Assembly (NCBI GenBank): GCA_017590115.1
Contig: JAGGNK010009114.1
Location: 19,675,937-19,739,936, forward strand
Direction of reading: 5' to 3'
From: Montifringilla adamsi
Lineage: Eukaryota > Chordata > Aves > Passeriformes > Passeridae
Length of the DNA stretch: 64,000 nucleotides
Positions 1 through 12,100 of this stretch are shown piece by piece. How positions within the stretch are numbered: position 1 is the stretch's first letter; every line of letters starts with the position of its first letter. The position numbers and the translations under genes are program-made. The notes beneath the pieces were generated by a model. The model worked only from the letters and a program-made list of their open reading frames with translations, did not search any database and was not told the DNA's origin.

Positions 1-3000
1 ACCATCTAAAGACTCAAGAGAGGAAAACAGGATGAATCAGAGGATTAGAGTCTCTACATTAAGACTAAAAAGCCAAAGTACAGATTGCTTAAGGGGCTTT
101 TTCCATAGCTGAAGGAGGAGTCATACCAGACTTGTCAAGAAAATAGAGATTCCCTTCTCACATTATGCCAAAAGTTTTCTTAGAAGACTTCAGGTATGTA
201 CTATAAATAAAAACAAATAAATAAAAATCTATTATTTGGAATCCTGATGAGAATTTGGACAATTTGAAGGCAGGACCAAAGCCCTTAGGATGCTAACTTG
301 TGCCCACCACTGTTCCCCCCCTGGGATGTCAGACTAATGTCTCCATAAGGACACGTGGGCCAGGAACCAGCCAGCAGTGCTGATGGCACGGTCCCTGGGG
401 CCAGGGTGAGATCACCACAGGACAATGGGAAGGAGGATGCCAGCACCATGGCACTCACAGCATCTGGCAGCCCCTGCAGCAGGGGACCGAGCACATGCCA
501 GTCCATCGTGCCTGCCAAGGCCAGCAGCCATTCCTCGTGCTCAGAGGGCATAAGAATGACAAAGTCAGCCTCTGCAGCTGCAAATCTGAGTGACCACAGC
601 TCTAAATTAGCAACAGCCCATTGCATTTTAAAGCTCAAGCACAGATTGCTGCTTGGAAGGGTTTTTCCCCAAGATGAAGGATAGACAAGAGCCGTGGGAC
701 CAATCTCAGGGTAAAGGGGACAAACCCAAATCAGCCAGATGGATGGCCTCCCCATTCCCTGTTCCCTACAGACCTTGGCCTTTGATGGGCTGTCAGCAGT
801 GGCTGGGTTGCTAATCATGGAGCACAAACTCTGCTCTGCTCTGTCCCAGAGGTTGCTGTGCACCTTCACAGCACCATCTCCACATCTGCTCAAAGGGAGT
901 GGTAACACCTCCTCTCCTCGCTGCCCTGCCACGAGGACAGCATACAAATGAGCACAAGGCACTCTCCTGCTGCCAAACACATCCAGGGCTTTATTTATTT
1001 GTTATTAATGCTTTTTCCGTGATCATCTCCTTTTTTTCCCCCCTTGATCAGTCCACTCACCAGCCATCTTCTCCTGTCATCTCCACCATGGAGCCAGAGC
1101 CCTGACAACCATTCCCTGGTCCCCACAGAATCCTGGCATTCCTCAGCTCCTGGAAGAGCTTTTCCTCCAAATTCAGACCAGATTTGAATCCTTGACACCA
1201 TACTGAAAGCATTACAAATCAAGTTCTTAATTTTCTCCTGGAAGACTATTTTGTGGATATACTTCTGAACAGCACAGCTAAAAGCCTGTCAGCTGCTCTG
1301 GTTTTCTCTAGATAAAGATTCCATGCAATGTTCAAGCCCTGCTCCTTTCAAACCGTTACACAACAGGCTTAGCAAGAGGTAAGAAAGTTAGGAAGGCAGA
1401 AGTCCATGGAAATGGTCACAAATATGATAAATAAATTCCCTGTGAAGCACTCTTTGATGACATGCTACTTTGCAATTCAGAGACAAAGCAGAAAATTCAG
1501 AATTCTCTGAATTTTTATTCCAAAGGGAGCAAACTATTGTCAGAAGGACAGCTGTTAATCTCATGTGCTTCTTGGCCAAGTTTCTCAAACATCTGGCACC
1601 ACCTTTAAATCTTCCAGCTTGAGTCACCTCTTCCTCATCCAAACTCCTGCCTCAGCAAAGCACTGGGGAAACACCAAAATGGCATTTTCTGGACTGAACA
1701 TAAAAAAGTTGAAGCCGTGAGTCATCGGCACAGCAATGACTGCACAGCCTGGGCTGCCTCACTGCCTCCCTCCCACAGACCCATGCTCGGAGCCGCCAGG
1801 GGATGACTTCCCAGAGCCCACAGAAAGAGGATCTTGGGGCTGGGGATTGGCCTCCTGCCCAGCAGTGACCAGGGGTCACACCCAGGCCACTGCACACCAC
1901 CAGCTTCTGTCAGGGCTCGCAGGAGGTCACCAGAGTTTCATGGGTTCCACAACCAAAGGTCAAGGTCACCACAGAGGGAAGCAACTCAGACACTCTCAGC
2001 CACTCAGGCCAAAGCCTTCTCCTCTGTGCTGCAATTATGACTCTGACACGACCAAAGGTATGGACAGTCTGGTAGTACAGATGTATGGACAATGCCAGAG
2101 CCACCTCTCCACCACCAGCAGCCTTTTAAACCCTTTGAGTTAACAAGTTTTCCTGAACAAATCAGTCTTTCCTCTGAAAATGCTCTTTTTTCTTTCAAGT
2201 TAAGAACACGTATGGCAGGCAGTGCGGATACAGAACTATCACAACACTTGTTGCAGATTCCTTCTGCATGTCCTTCCTAGCAGTCAAGGTAGGAAGAAAT
2301 TGGGATGTTCCTTCCTTCAGACACAGGCCTATCCCTAGGGAAATGGCCAATCCCTTCTGAACTCAAGCAATCATATCTGCAGATTCTCCATGGAGAAAAT
2401 TATCCACCTCTCTGTTTCAACGAGATAGCAGGCTGGATTTTCCACACTGGCTATTATCTTAGAGAGCAGCAGATAGTGACAAAGCTTCTGGACAAAGAAG
2501 CATGAGAACACAGTCAACCCAGCCAGGAAATTATGGCTGAGACAGTCTGTACGTTGCTGCTATTCCCAGTGTAATCTGGTCCTGGGCATCATCCAGGGGG
2601 TGGATACGTGCATGGGGGGACCACCTACATTGTGTGTCAGGCACAGCCACCAGCCCCACCAGCCATGGTTTATAGCTGCAGATACGATCACTCTTGCAAA
2701 CGCCCAGTGCATTTTTCAGTGAGCATACTATAAAATATAAAAGGTGGGTTTTTTTCCTTCACCCAGGAGGTGAAGAATGGAAAATCTTAGATAAGGCTTG
2801 TAGCTAATTTTTTTTAAAGGGCCAACTTCTCCACTGATGTAAGCTGGCACCTTGCCATAGACTTCAATGGAGTTGTGCCAGTTTACATCATCTGATAACT
2901 TAGCCCAAAACTTCTAAATCTATTTGCTGTCATTTTGCAAGTGCCAGATATGGTTTATTTCAGAACTGCTTTCTGTGCAGTGATATTTTCCACTAACGCT

Positions 3001-6000
3001 GCTTCAAATGACATCTTACTTTCTTGTATCACAGGACAACACACTTCTTTCATTAGACAGAAAACCTTGGGGATTCAGTAGAAAAACATTTTTTGCACAA
3101 CAGAAACGGCATTTATCTTATTTTTTAAAATGCACTGACAGTTGCACAGCTGCTGCTGGGAGCTGGCTGTGGGCAGGCAGACCCTGAGACTCCCTCCCTG
3201 TGGAAAAGCCCTGGCTGGGTGGGTATCCAAGTGTTCACAGCACAGCAGCAAAATGTGTACATTGAGAAGGTATTTACAAACATGCAGAAGAGCAGCTGGT
3301 TAATGCACAGCATCTTTATAGGGGCACGTTCAAATCTTCCACAGCTCTACTTCAGTCTTTTGAATAAAGCCAGCAAATCCGAGTCTTCCGTGCCCATGCT
3401 CTCCCATTTAGGCCAGCTCTAGATGTGTGTTTTGGATCTCTTGGCTACTTCCCTATGATTAAATGACAAACTTGGGGGAATTAGGCCAGCTGCACTGAAC
3501 AGCCAGCTGAAATGGTTTAAACAGCTATTGCACAGGTAGCAAACAGACCAGCCTCTGCTTACCAGGGCTCAACCATAAAACTGGGGTAACTTCACTTGCA
3601 TTGCTGGAGCGGTACCAATAAAACACAGAGGAACAGGGAAAACAACCTGACCTGGAGCAAAACACCCCGAGGAGGATGCTCCCAGGAGGCAGCATGACAG
3701 GTCTGCAAAAGGCTGGGATGACCATCCTATGCCCATCAGTTGAAGCACGTCCCCAGCTGCTCCTCTGCCTGTTTGGTCTGGCAAGGGTCTCCCCACAGTC
3801 CTGCTCCCCCTTCCTGAAGTGGCTGCCCCTCTTTGCTGTTACAGCTACCAGCCTGCATCTCAGGCACTTCTGTTTCACTGCTGTGTTTGGTGCAAATGGG
3901 CAACTTACAGCCACTTTTCAGTATATCCCAGAGACCAAACTTAAACTGGTTGAATTCAGATAGCCATCTCAGAGACAGAGGAAGAAGCCTATCCTGAAGA
4001 GATCAAAATAGTTTCACTTCAAAGAGGAGCATTTAATCTCAAAAGACCCAAACAATTTGTTTCACAATTTCCGAAATATTCTTTTTTAAAAACTTTGTTA
4101 TCAAAATAGCATCTTAAATTGTAAGCTAGCATATGCTACAAATTAAAAATAGTAAACACAACATTTCATAATTAAAGACAAACAGAACATTGCTGTGGGT
4201 CAAAGAACTGTTTCAAACTGGCTCCATGTAACCCCTCAAAACTAAACAGCACATTGTTTTGCTGAAACTCTCCCCAAATTTGTTGTGTCTTAAGGCAAAG
4301 GATTTTGCTTCCAGTGGTCACTGTGGGGGTTCTAGCAGAGGTAGGTGGTGGGGAGACCACAGGCTGGAGGGCTCAGCGTGGGAGCAGTGCTAGCCTGTCC
4401 CTGCCATTCCTCAGTGCCACCTGCTCACCCTCTGCATCACGCTGCCTGCTCTGAAGCAGAAAAGCCTTGACTCCCATCCTAGAAATTTCTCAATCAGACC
4501 ACAAGCTCTTCCATGCAGAGCACCAAACACAGCCCTGCATTTTATGAGGCTCCTGAACTCCACAGTGCTCCAGACAGCAGTGACAGGAGTGATAGTGATG
4601 TTATATGGTACCACTGGCACTGCTACTCTGAAGGAATAATTTAAATCCAGTAAATAACCAAGCAATTAAAAAGAACACATGAAAAAGCTGTGTTAACAAC
4701 CAGAGTAATTATACATCATCCCAAACTGTATTTTCAGAGAATGTTTGACATTACTACTGTATTACCACTGCTAAATAAACAGAGCAACAGGCTGCCAGGG
4801 CTTTAAACAAATTGTATCTATTAGCTTTGGCATTCTTCCTAGCAGCCAAGCATTAGCAGTGACAAAAAATCATTTAATTTGGCTAATCATGGTCATTTTC
4901 TGCACAGTTTTGTCATAACTGTTCCTTCTTCTATAACCAAGGAACCAGAAAACAACCTGCTTTCCTACACCAGTGACACAAAAACTCATGAGAAAGTTTT
5001 TTTTTCTCTTGGGCACTCACTTGGGCCAATCAAAAATGACAACAAAAAAGAGGGCAGAAGAGATCTCCGTGGTGGCAATAGTTCAGGAAGGTGAGTTTTC
5101 CAGAAGGAAGTCTACAGAGGCAATAGCCAGCCTGATATGGTGGGTGAGAGGATCTCAAAGAAAAATTTGAAGTTCTGCAGTAGGTGCACCTGACAACGTG
5201 AGTTCTGCTACCAGACCATTCCTCCAGTCCCATCTGTTTCACAAAACACTTTCTTTTGTCTCCCTTTGCCACAGCAATTCTGCAACTTCCAGTGAGTTGC
5301 TTAGAGCTGATCCTCTGAAAATTCATTCTGTAATCCAAGGATTCATCACTATGGAAACTGCTTATAATCACTACTTTTTATAGCTTAAAACACCCAGCAT
5401 CAACAAAAGGTATTGTAACTTCAGCTGAAAGTTACTGCATTCCCACTGGAGATTGTCAGCTCTGGAAAGGGGACATGCATCTTCCTCGTAATTTAAGGGA
5501 ATGAATGATATGAAAGTATCTAATTAAGCTCACAAATATGAGCTCTGCTGACATACAAGGATGAACCTGTGACACCACACAGCGAGGGGTGTGTCCATCA
5601 TGGGCAATGGCATCAGCTCAGCTCAGCCACCTGCTAAGGTAAGGATGGAGAGAAAGTCCTTCTGTGCTCTTCCCACTCTCCCAGTGCAATAAAGTCATAA
5701 GGCTCATCTGATTTGATAAATCATGATCAGCTCTTTTAAGTAGGCTTGACACCTTCTGCCCTGACAGCGTTGGCCAAGACCAGTGCCTGCCCATTATCCT
5801 TGGGAGGGGAGGATTTACAGGACCACACCCATCCACAGAGTTCACCAACAGTTTCTAACCACAGAGGAGCACATTCAAGTGAACAAGACAGGAGTGCAAA
5901 AAATTAGAGATGCTGGAGGGAAGCCTGAACATTTGAATTGACCACTTGGGTCTGCTACAGCCAAGTGCAGTCCTGCTCACTCCACCTCCCAGCCCAGAGG

Positions 6001-6076
6001 AGCTCCTGTTGCTTCTGCTCATTTCTGAGATGTCCCTGTGGAGGAAAACTAGGCTGAGGATAAAACTTAACTGTAC
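1..6076 (-). other. SLC12A8 intron (partial, continues left)
   Basis: This is intron following the exon at 6077-6190. I searched it for the next SLC12A8 exon and found none. It holds the MITE-like palindrome at 2819-2906 and two similar segments of about 50 bp at 68-115 and 631-680. Open frames here, including a 231-codon one on the minus strand, resemble no protein I know. Confidence 0.8.
2819..2906. mobile_element. Near-palindromic MITE-like ancient repeat
   Basis: The element of 88 bp begins GGGCCAA and ends TTAGCCC, an imperfect terminal inverted repeat. Internally GATGTAAGCTGGCAC is mirrored by GTGCCAGTTTACATC, around a centre containing GACTTCAATGGAGTT. This matches the form of an ancient nonautonomous DNA transposon familiar from turtle, crocodile and bird genomes. 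I cannot give a family name with certainty. Confidence 0.6.
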
Positions 6077-6190
6077 CTGTGGCAGCCGGGAAAAACACTC
6101 CAAAAACAGTGAAGAAGGACTCCCCCTGGCTGTAGTCTGGCAGCGTGTTGTTGAACATCAGCTCTTCAGAGTAGCCAACGAAGCCGTGCT
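6077..6190 (-). CDS. SLC12A8: SLC12A8 coding exon, residues 215-252 (last exon in window)
   Basis: The exon is 114 nt. The acceptor is TCTCCACAG and the donor is CCACAG/GTACAG. The split codon G/AG gives Glu-215, then [20 protein letters not shown] and [17 protein letters not shown]. It ends with one base of the next codon (phase 1). It contains an extracellular-loop-like hydrophilic stretch with an N-N-T sequon, followed by the beginning of the next hydrophobic segment. The next expected exon was not found in positions 1-6076. Confidence 0.95.
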
Positions 6191-9100
6191 CTGTGGAGAC
6201 ATGGAGGGCGAGAGGAGAGCCCAGGAACCACCAGGGCTGCAGGAGCCCCTCCAGCTGCCCTCAGCCCCAACCTCCCCCTAAACACATGCACCTGCAGGGG
6301 CTGCTCCAAGGACCACCTGAAAGGATGAACGTCAACTTATGTGGTGGGGGAGAAGGCAGAAACCAGGGCTGCCCCTCCTGCCCCATCTTTCTAAGGTCAC
6401 ACACACAAGTTTTGCTTTCCGAACAAGTTTTACAGAAGACAGGGAAGGGTGGGATACCAGTGTCATGCACCTGGTTTACTGGGTATGTAATGAAGGATCC
6501 TACTCCTTCACTGCACACTTGAAGGATGGCTCAAATTCTTCTACAAACCTTAATTTCTTAGGAAGGGTTGAGCCTGACAGCTGGCATGCAAAGCATTAAT
6601 TAGGAAAGGCTTCAGATGCTTACAGACAGAAAAGATAACTCACAAAAGCAGGTTAAGGAATTACCTTAGGGTGACTATTATAATTTCATTTTTAACAGTC
6701 AACACTGCTTTTTGATGGAGTATCTTAATCTGTGGAAACTTCTCCTCCCTGTCAGTATTCCAAATGCTTATGCCAGCTGGGGGTGGAAGGTGAGCAAAGT
6801 TGGTTCCTTTTTTTCTCCTGCCACTACAATCTATTTCCACAAGACATGTGACTCCAATAGCTTGAATTTTCTCATTAGCAGGCAGGATGTTGTTTACGGC
6901 TGCACAGGGTGATGGCCAGAAATTAAAAAAAGACTCCATCAAAGCTGTCCCATGCCTCAAAGACAACATTAATGATGTTTGGACAATAAATTAAACCAGA
7001 ACATTAAATCAGACCTCTGAGCACAAGACATATCCATTTAAAGCCTCAGAATATAACTAACCACAGAGCTTTGAAGTTTTCACAGAAAAACCCTATAGAT
7101 AATCAAAAGTTTCCTACTACATCTGCATTCATTGTGTTGCCCAAACATGGATGGAAACACACTGATAGAAGAGGTCTCCTGCTGCTAGGCTTCTTAAAAG
7201 CACTAGCTCTCTTCACCAGGAACAAGTCCCAGATGAGATTTACAGGGAACAAGCTCAGCGCAACACACTGACCTCTGGACCTCACAGATGTCTGCAGAAA
7301 GTGCAGTTTCTGGAGAAATAGAGGGGGAATTTGTGTAGGCTGTGTGTCCCTGTAAGTCCAGACCGGTGTGGCTTCAACCAGAATTGATGGTCATGGCAGC
7401 ACAGCCCGTGGCCAGTCTGCAGAGCTCCCACCAAACTGCTCAAGGGAAATGTTGGTCCTTGGCCAAGGGATTTTTCATCAAGTGTGTGTTCCTCAGAGAA
7501 ATGTTAATTTTTCATTTAAAAAGTGAACAAAATACTCATCTCATCCCACGAAGATCTTCAGACCTTCTCCAACCAGAGCTTTGAGGCAGCAGCATCAAAT
7601 ACATCTATGCCACTTGATAAAAGTTTGCCCCACTGTGAACTCTAGCCTCTCTTGACAGTTTACTTCCACATATTCCTATCATTCTGGTTTTCCCTAATCA
7701 CAAATTGTCCTTTTCATACCACTTGCTCAGTTTGTGGAGGCCATCTGAAATCCTGACCCTCTCTGCAGGCTGCTGCAAGCTCTTCCCAGCTGGGGTTCAT
7801 CTTCTGAGTGAATTTGCACATTCCCTTTTCCATCCTCCAGGAAGTTAAGAAAAAAGCCAAATAACATCAAACCAAAACCAGACTGTTGCAGAACCTCACC
7901 AGGCACAGCATCCTGCTTTGTAAGTAAACCATCTCCAGCTGGGGTCTTCCAATGGTGTTTTGGGGCTATATAATTCAAAGGAGGCACTTTGGGTGCCTTC
8001 TGTTTCCTTCCTCGTACAAAAGACCAAGTGTACAGACCAGTGAACAGCGAGGCTGCATTTTCTGTGGTACCATTTTGGCCATATTATGACCCCACACTGA
8101 CCATGAGACCCATGAGTCCAATGTCTGACCTACACCTGTGTGCATCTGAGCCCTATCAGCCTTAAGAAATTAAATGATCCCCTAGGGCTCCATTCATTTG
8201 TGTGTTGCTCCCTTTCCTACTTTATTCCCCTAGGTGGAAATCCTCAGTGGAAGAGACAAAAGCCCAAATCCATGGCAGATGTCACTGCAACCAGAGAAAA
8301 CAACAGCCATGGATTTGTTGAAAGAGCCACAGGATGTGCCTACAACTCCATCCCACTCCTGCTTCCTCTCCTCACAGCTCTGGCAGGTGAGAGGCCATTC
8401 CACATTTCCCCTGTATACAGAACCAGGAACCTTCTTGACTAATTAAAGAGTTCATCCAAATGTTAGTTGTCATTGCACCCTCATTTCTCACTCAATCACC
8501 CTCCCGTGAAGCAAACCTCACATCCCTTTTGATCAGACTAGGATCTGCAGCCACCATCAATTTAAGGGCACGCGAGCATGGGGCTGAGGACAACATGCTG
8601 GGAGCATCTCCTGCCTGCTCACGTGCCTGTGACCAGTTCAAGACATCTGTGACCTTTCAGCTTATTAATATTAATGTGACTAATTGTAGCTGACAGGGCA
8701 ATTGGGCTGAAATCATCCAAAACAAAACAGGAATCAGCAACTGAGACCGATCGGTTAAACCAACAGAGCCCTCGGTCAGTTGTTCGCAGAGTCAATTATC
8801 CACATCCCATTGAAAGTGCACTTCAAAAGGACGAGCTTCGGAAGGAGGAGGGAAGGAAATGAGATAGGGTCTATATTTGGCACTCTGATCTTCAAACGAG
8901 GCAAGATCATTTTATACATTTTTTCTGTAAGGAGATCTTTTTCTCCAGCTTCCTGCTGGGTATAAGATCCAAAGCAGATTGCTCCCTCCTTGTTCATTAC
9001 AAAATATTTGTCCGAAAAATTTTGCTCTCAATCAATTTTTGCAACCCCTACAGCCTCTAAATCCTGCCTTTAATGATCCTGCTCTCAGCTGGCTTGCAGA

Positions 9101-12100
9101 GGGCTGGAGCTGAAGTGCTATAAACAATCTTCCCTGTGTCATGCTAGAAGAAAAGAATCCGGTTCCTTCTCTGTGCCGTGTCAGCCTTATGGGAAATGCA
9201 CAATAAAGACCAGTAACAATTTATTTTCATCATTAGATACTCAATAAGTAGAAAGCAAATAATGCATTTCTCAAGTGGTTGAGCTGATCTAAGTAAACAA
9301 TAGGGAAAATATTCCTTAGAGCAGCATCTGAACTATTCCTGTGATTCTTCACAAATCAAGTCCTTCCAGTTGCTCTTACTAAAACGATGTAATAAACAGT
9401 AAAAACCACCTAGCAAGTTTGAAATGGAAGAGCTTTCAGGATGAGCATCCTCCTCTCACATTTGCAGGGGGACCACAGGAGGCTGCACACCAGCCTGAGG
9501 TAGCCAGAGGAAGAGGAGGAGGAAGATGGTGAGGACTCTGATGTCTTTCTATCCATCACAGATGCCTGGGAGGAGGCACCAGCTTTCGCCTGGTAGCCAC
9601 TGCTGCATCCCCTCTCTTCCCCAGCAGGTTTGGGCTTTTCTTGTACTCTCTCCCACCTCTCACCCTGTGAAACAGCATGAAAGCACGAGGGTTTTGGCAC
9701 TCAGGACTCCCCTTATGAGGGCAGCCCCTCCATGAAGCCCAGGGTTCCAGAATGGGAACTCAAAGAGTTTGGAGAAGGGGCTCGAGGAGAAGCTGTGGTT
9801 ACACAGGGTCAGGCCATTATGCAACAGCACAGAGCACGGCGGCGCTGCCAAGTTCCAGGCAACCTGGAGCTCATTACAGATTAGTTAAGTCTTGGCCAAA
9901 TTCAATAAGCCTGTTCACAAGCTTAAGGTTAAGTAAAGCCTGGCACCGAGGCAGGGGCTAAATAGTGCAAAAGTGGAAAACCACCTTAAGAAACAGCTCC
10001 CTGAAGACAGTCCCATATTGCACTCTGCTTGTGATTAGAGATTTTAATTACAAAGGTGAATGGTGAAGGCTTGAAATGGTGAGATTTTTTCTTTTCCAAA
10101 ATAAGTGAGCCCACACATTCCCTCCTGGAAGGTACTTGCTGAGATTTGCTTTCAGGGGAACAGCTGGAAGTGTTTGTCTTGCAGCACATTTCCCAGGTCT
10201 GACCTCAGCATTTTCAGGATCCTGTGTGATGTGTAAAACATGGAGTGCCAAAGAATAATTATATATCCTTGGCATAATTATCTCTGCTCTCTATCTTTTT
10301 CCAATTTCTTCTTCCACCACTAAACCCTTCTGGCATAAGTTCTGAATTCCAGCTGTTCCCTTGGATGCCAGTCCAAGTACACACCCAGAACGAGGTCCTG
10401 GTGTGGGTGCTGGAGATATCCAAGCACACCACTGTGGAGAAAACAGGAATGGTCCTCACAGCCTGGCCCCACCGTGCCATCCTCGTCTGAACACACACCT
10501 CTGCAGTAAGATAAAGTTCCACTCCTCACCAACCACCTACTTACATTTTCCTCCTCCAAACTTAGCTGAGGGCAAGGTACCAGTCCAAAACTTCTCAGCT
10601 GTTGACTCCCTTGACTCCCCCATGGGCAAGTCAAGCCCTGTCAGGCTGGTAACTCTCAGAGGTTGTGGTCTGTCAGGTGACTGTTGGGTGTCCTAAACCA
10701 ATTTAATTCCTACATAGGCTGGAGTGCTCTACAGCAGGGAAGGAGTGAAATTCTCCCTCAAAAAGCCCCTGAAATACAAATTCTTCTCCTGCATGCAGAA
10801 TAACCTCACCCATAGTCTGGGTGGTGGTGACCAAACTCCCCCAAACACACATACAACCCACAGCTTATCACATGAGAGCAGCATATTCACTTCTCAAAGG
10901 AAAGTTAGGCATGTCTGCCTTAAATGAAGTAAAATTTGGATGCCAAAGCACCACCAGCAATAGGTTTTTCAGCATCACAGTGAGCAATTGCAGATGCACA
11001 GGGTTAACCATCCACACAGGGACTGTGGATGTGCAGAGATGGGTGCAAAGCCATGAACGGTGCCCAAACCCCAAGGACTTTATATTTCTGTTCCCCCCGC
11101 CGCCCCCCAATGCAAACACTGAAATTTAACTTCAAGCAACAAACAGCACGGGATCATTTGATGCAACAGCTCTGAAAGATGTTGTGCACCAACACAGCCA
11201 CGCTCTGGGTGGGTCTGGATTTCCTCAGTGAAGCGCTGGATGTGACAGAAAATGACGTGGGTCCAGCTGGCCACAGCCACAGCCCTGCAGTGCCACACAG
11301 CACACCCAGCAATGGGCACTGAAAATGGTGGATTGGCATAATCAAAGAGGCATGAAGAGGCCACCATGGTCACAAATAACACTTGAGTCATCTTTCCCAA
11401 TAGAATGAAAAATAAATCAATCAAAGCAGTGCAGTCACAAGCCTCCACATCCCTCCATGCACACACCTGGCTTCCTGTGTTTGGGCTCGTTTAACACCAA
11501 CATTAACAACCACATTCCCAAGCTCTTCCAAGGCTGGCCTGTTTCTGTAGCCATGCCTTCACAACTACCCAGCTCCAGCTCCCAAGGCGCTCATAATATT
11601 TTTTCCCAGGCAAGTCCAACACTACCACTGCAAGTCCAACACTACCACTGCCCTACTGCTGCCAGCCTGGTACAGGTCAGGTGCAGCCAGAAATGTAGGA
11701 GAAAAATGTGGAAAGGTTGGGAAGGAAAACAGGCAGAAGGCATTAGTACTGGAGGTGGAGAGAAGACACTGTCTGTGGTGGCTTTCTCATGCTGCCAGTC
11801 CACTGCTCAGTCCTCTTGCTGTGGGCTGACACTCAACCTGCAGAATGCACGAACAGATTTTCACCAGAAAGTCCCAGTTCTCCAAGAGAATGGTGAGGGA
11901 ACTGATGAGTCATGGAAGCAAAGGGCGTTGAGCAGCAGAGCCGTGCTGACAAGAACAGAGAATAAACATGACCTTTGCTGAACTTGTACAGGAATACAAA
12001 AATGTTTTAACATCTTCCAGGACATCTTCTGCTTCACCTTTGGATAGACAGGTTCTGGCTGGAAGACTGGGAAGAAGCAGAAGGAAAAGAGAAGAGCTGC

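Noticed and set aside
285..980. A 231-codon minus-strand open frame
   Set aside because: No family resemblance, no splice context linking it to SLC12A8, and the overlapping plus-strand frames are equally open.
1..6076. The next SLC12A8 exon
   Set aside because: I looked on the minus strand for the segment expected after FPAATG and found no matching peptide with an acceptor. It most likely lies before position 1.
9410..9700. An open frame with a run of serines
   Set aside because: The serine run is the translation of a GAGGAGGAAGA simple tract on the opposite strand, with no supporting gene context.
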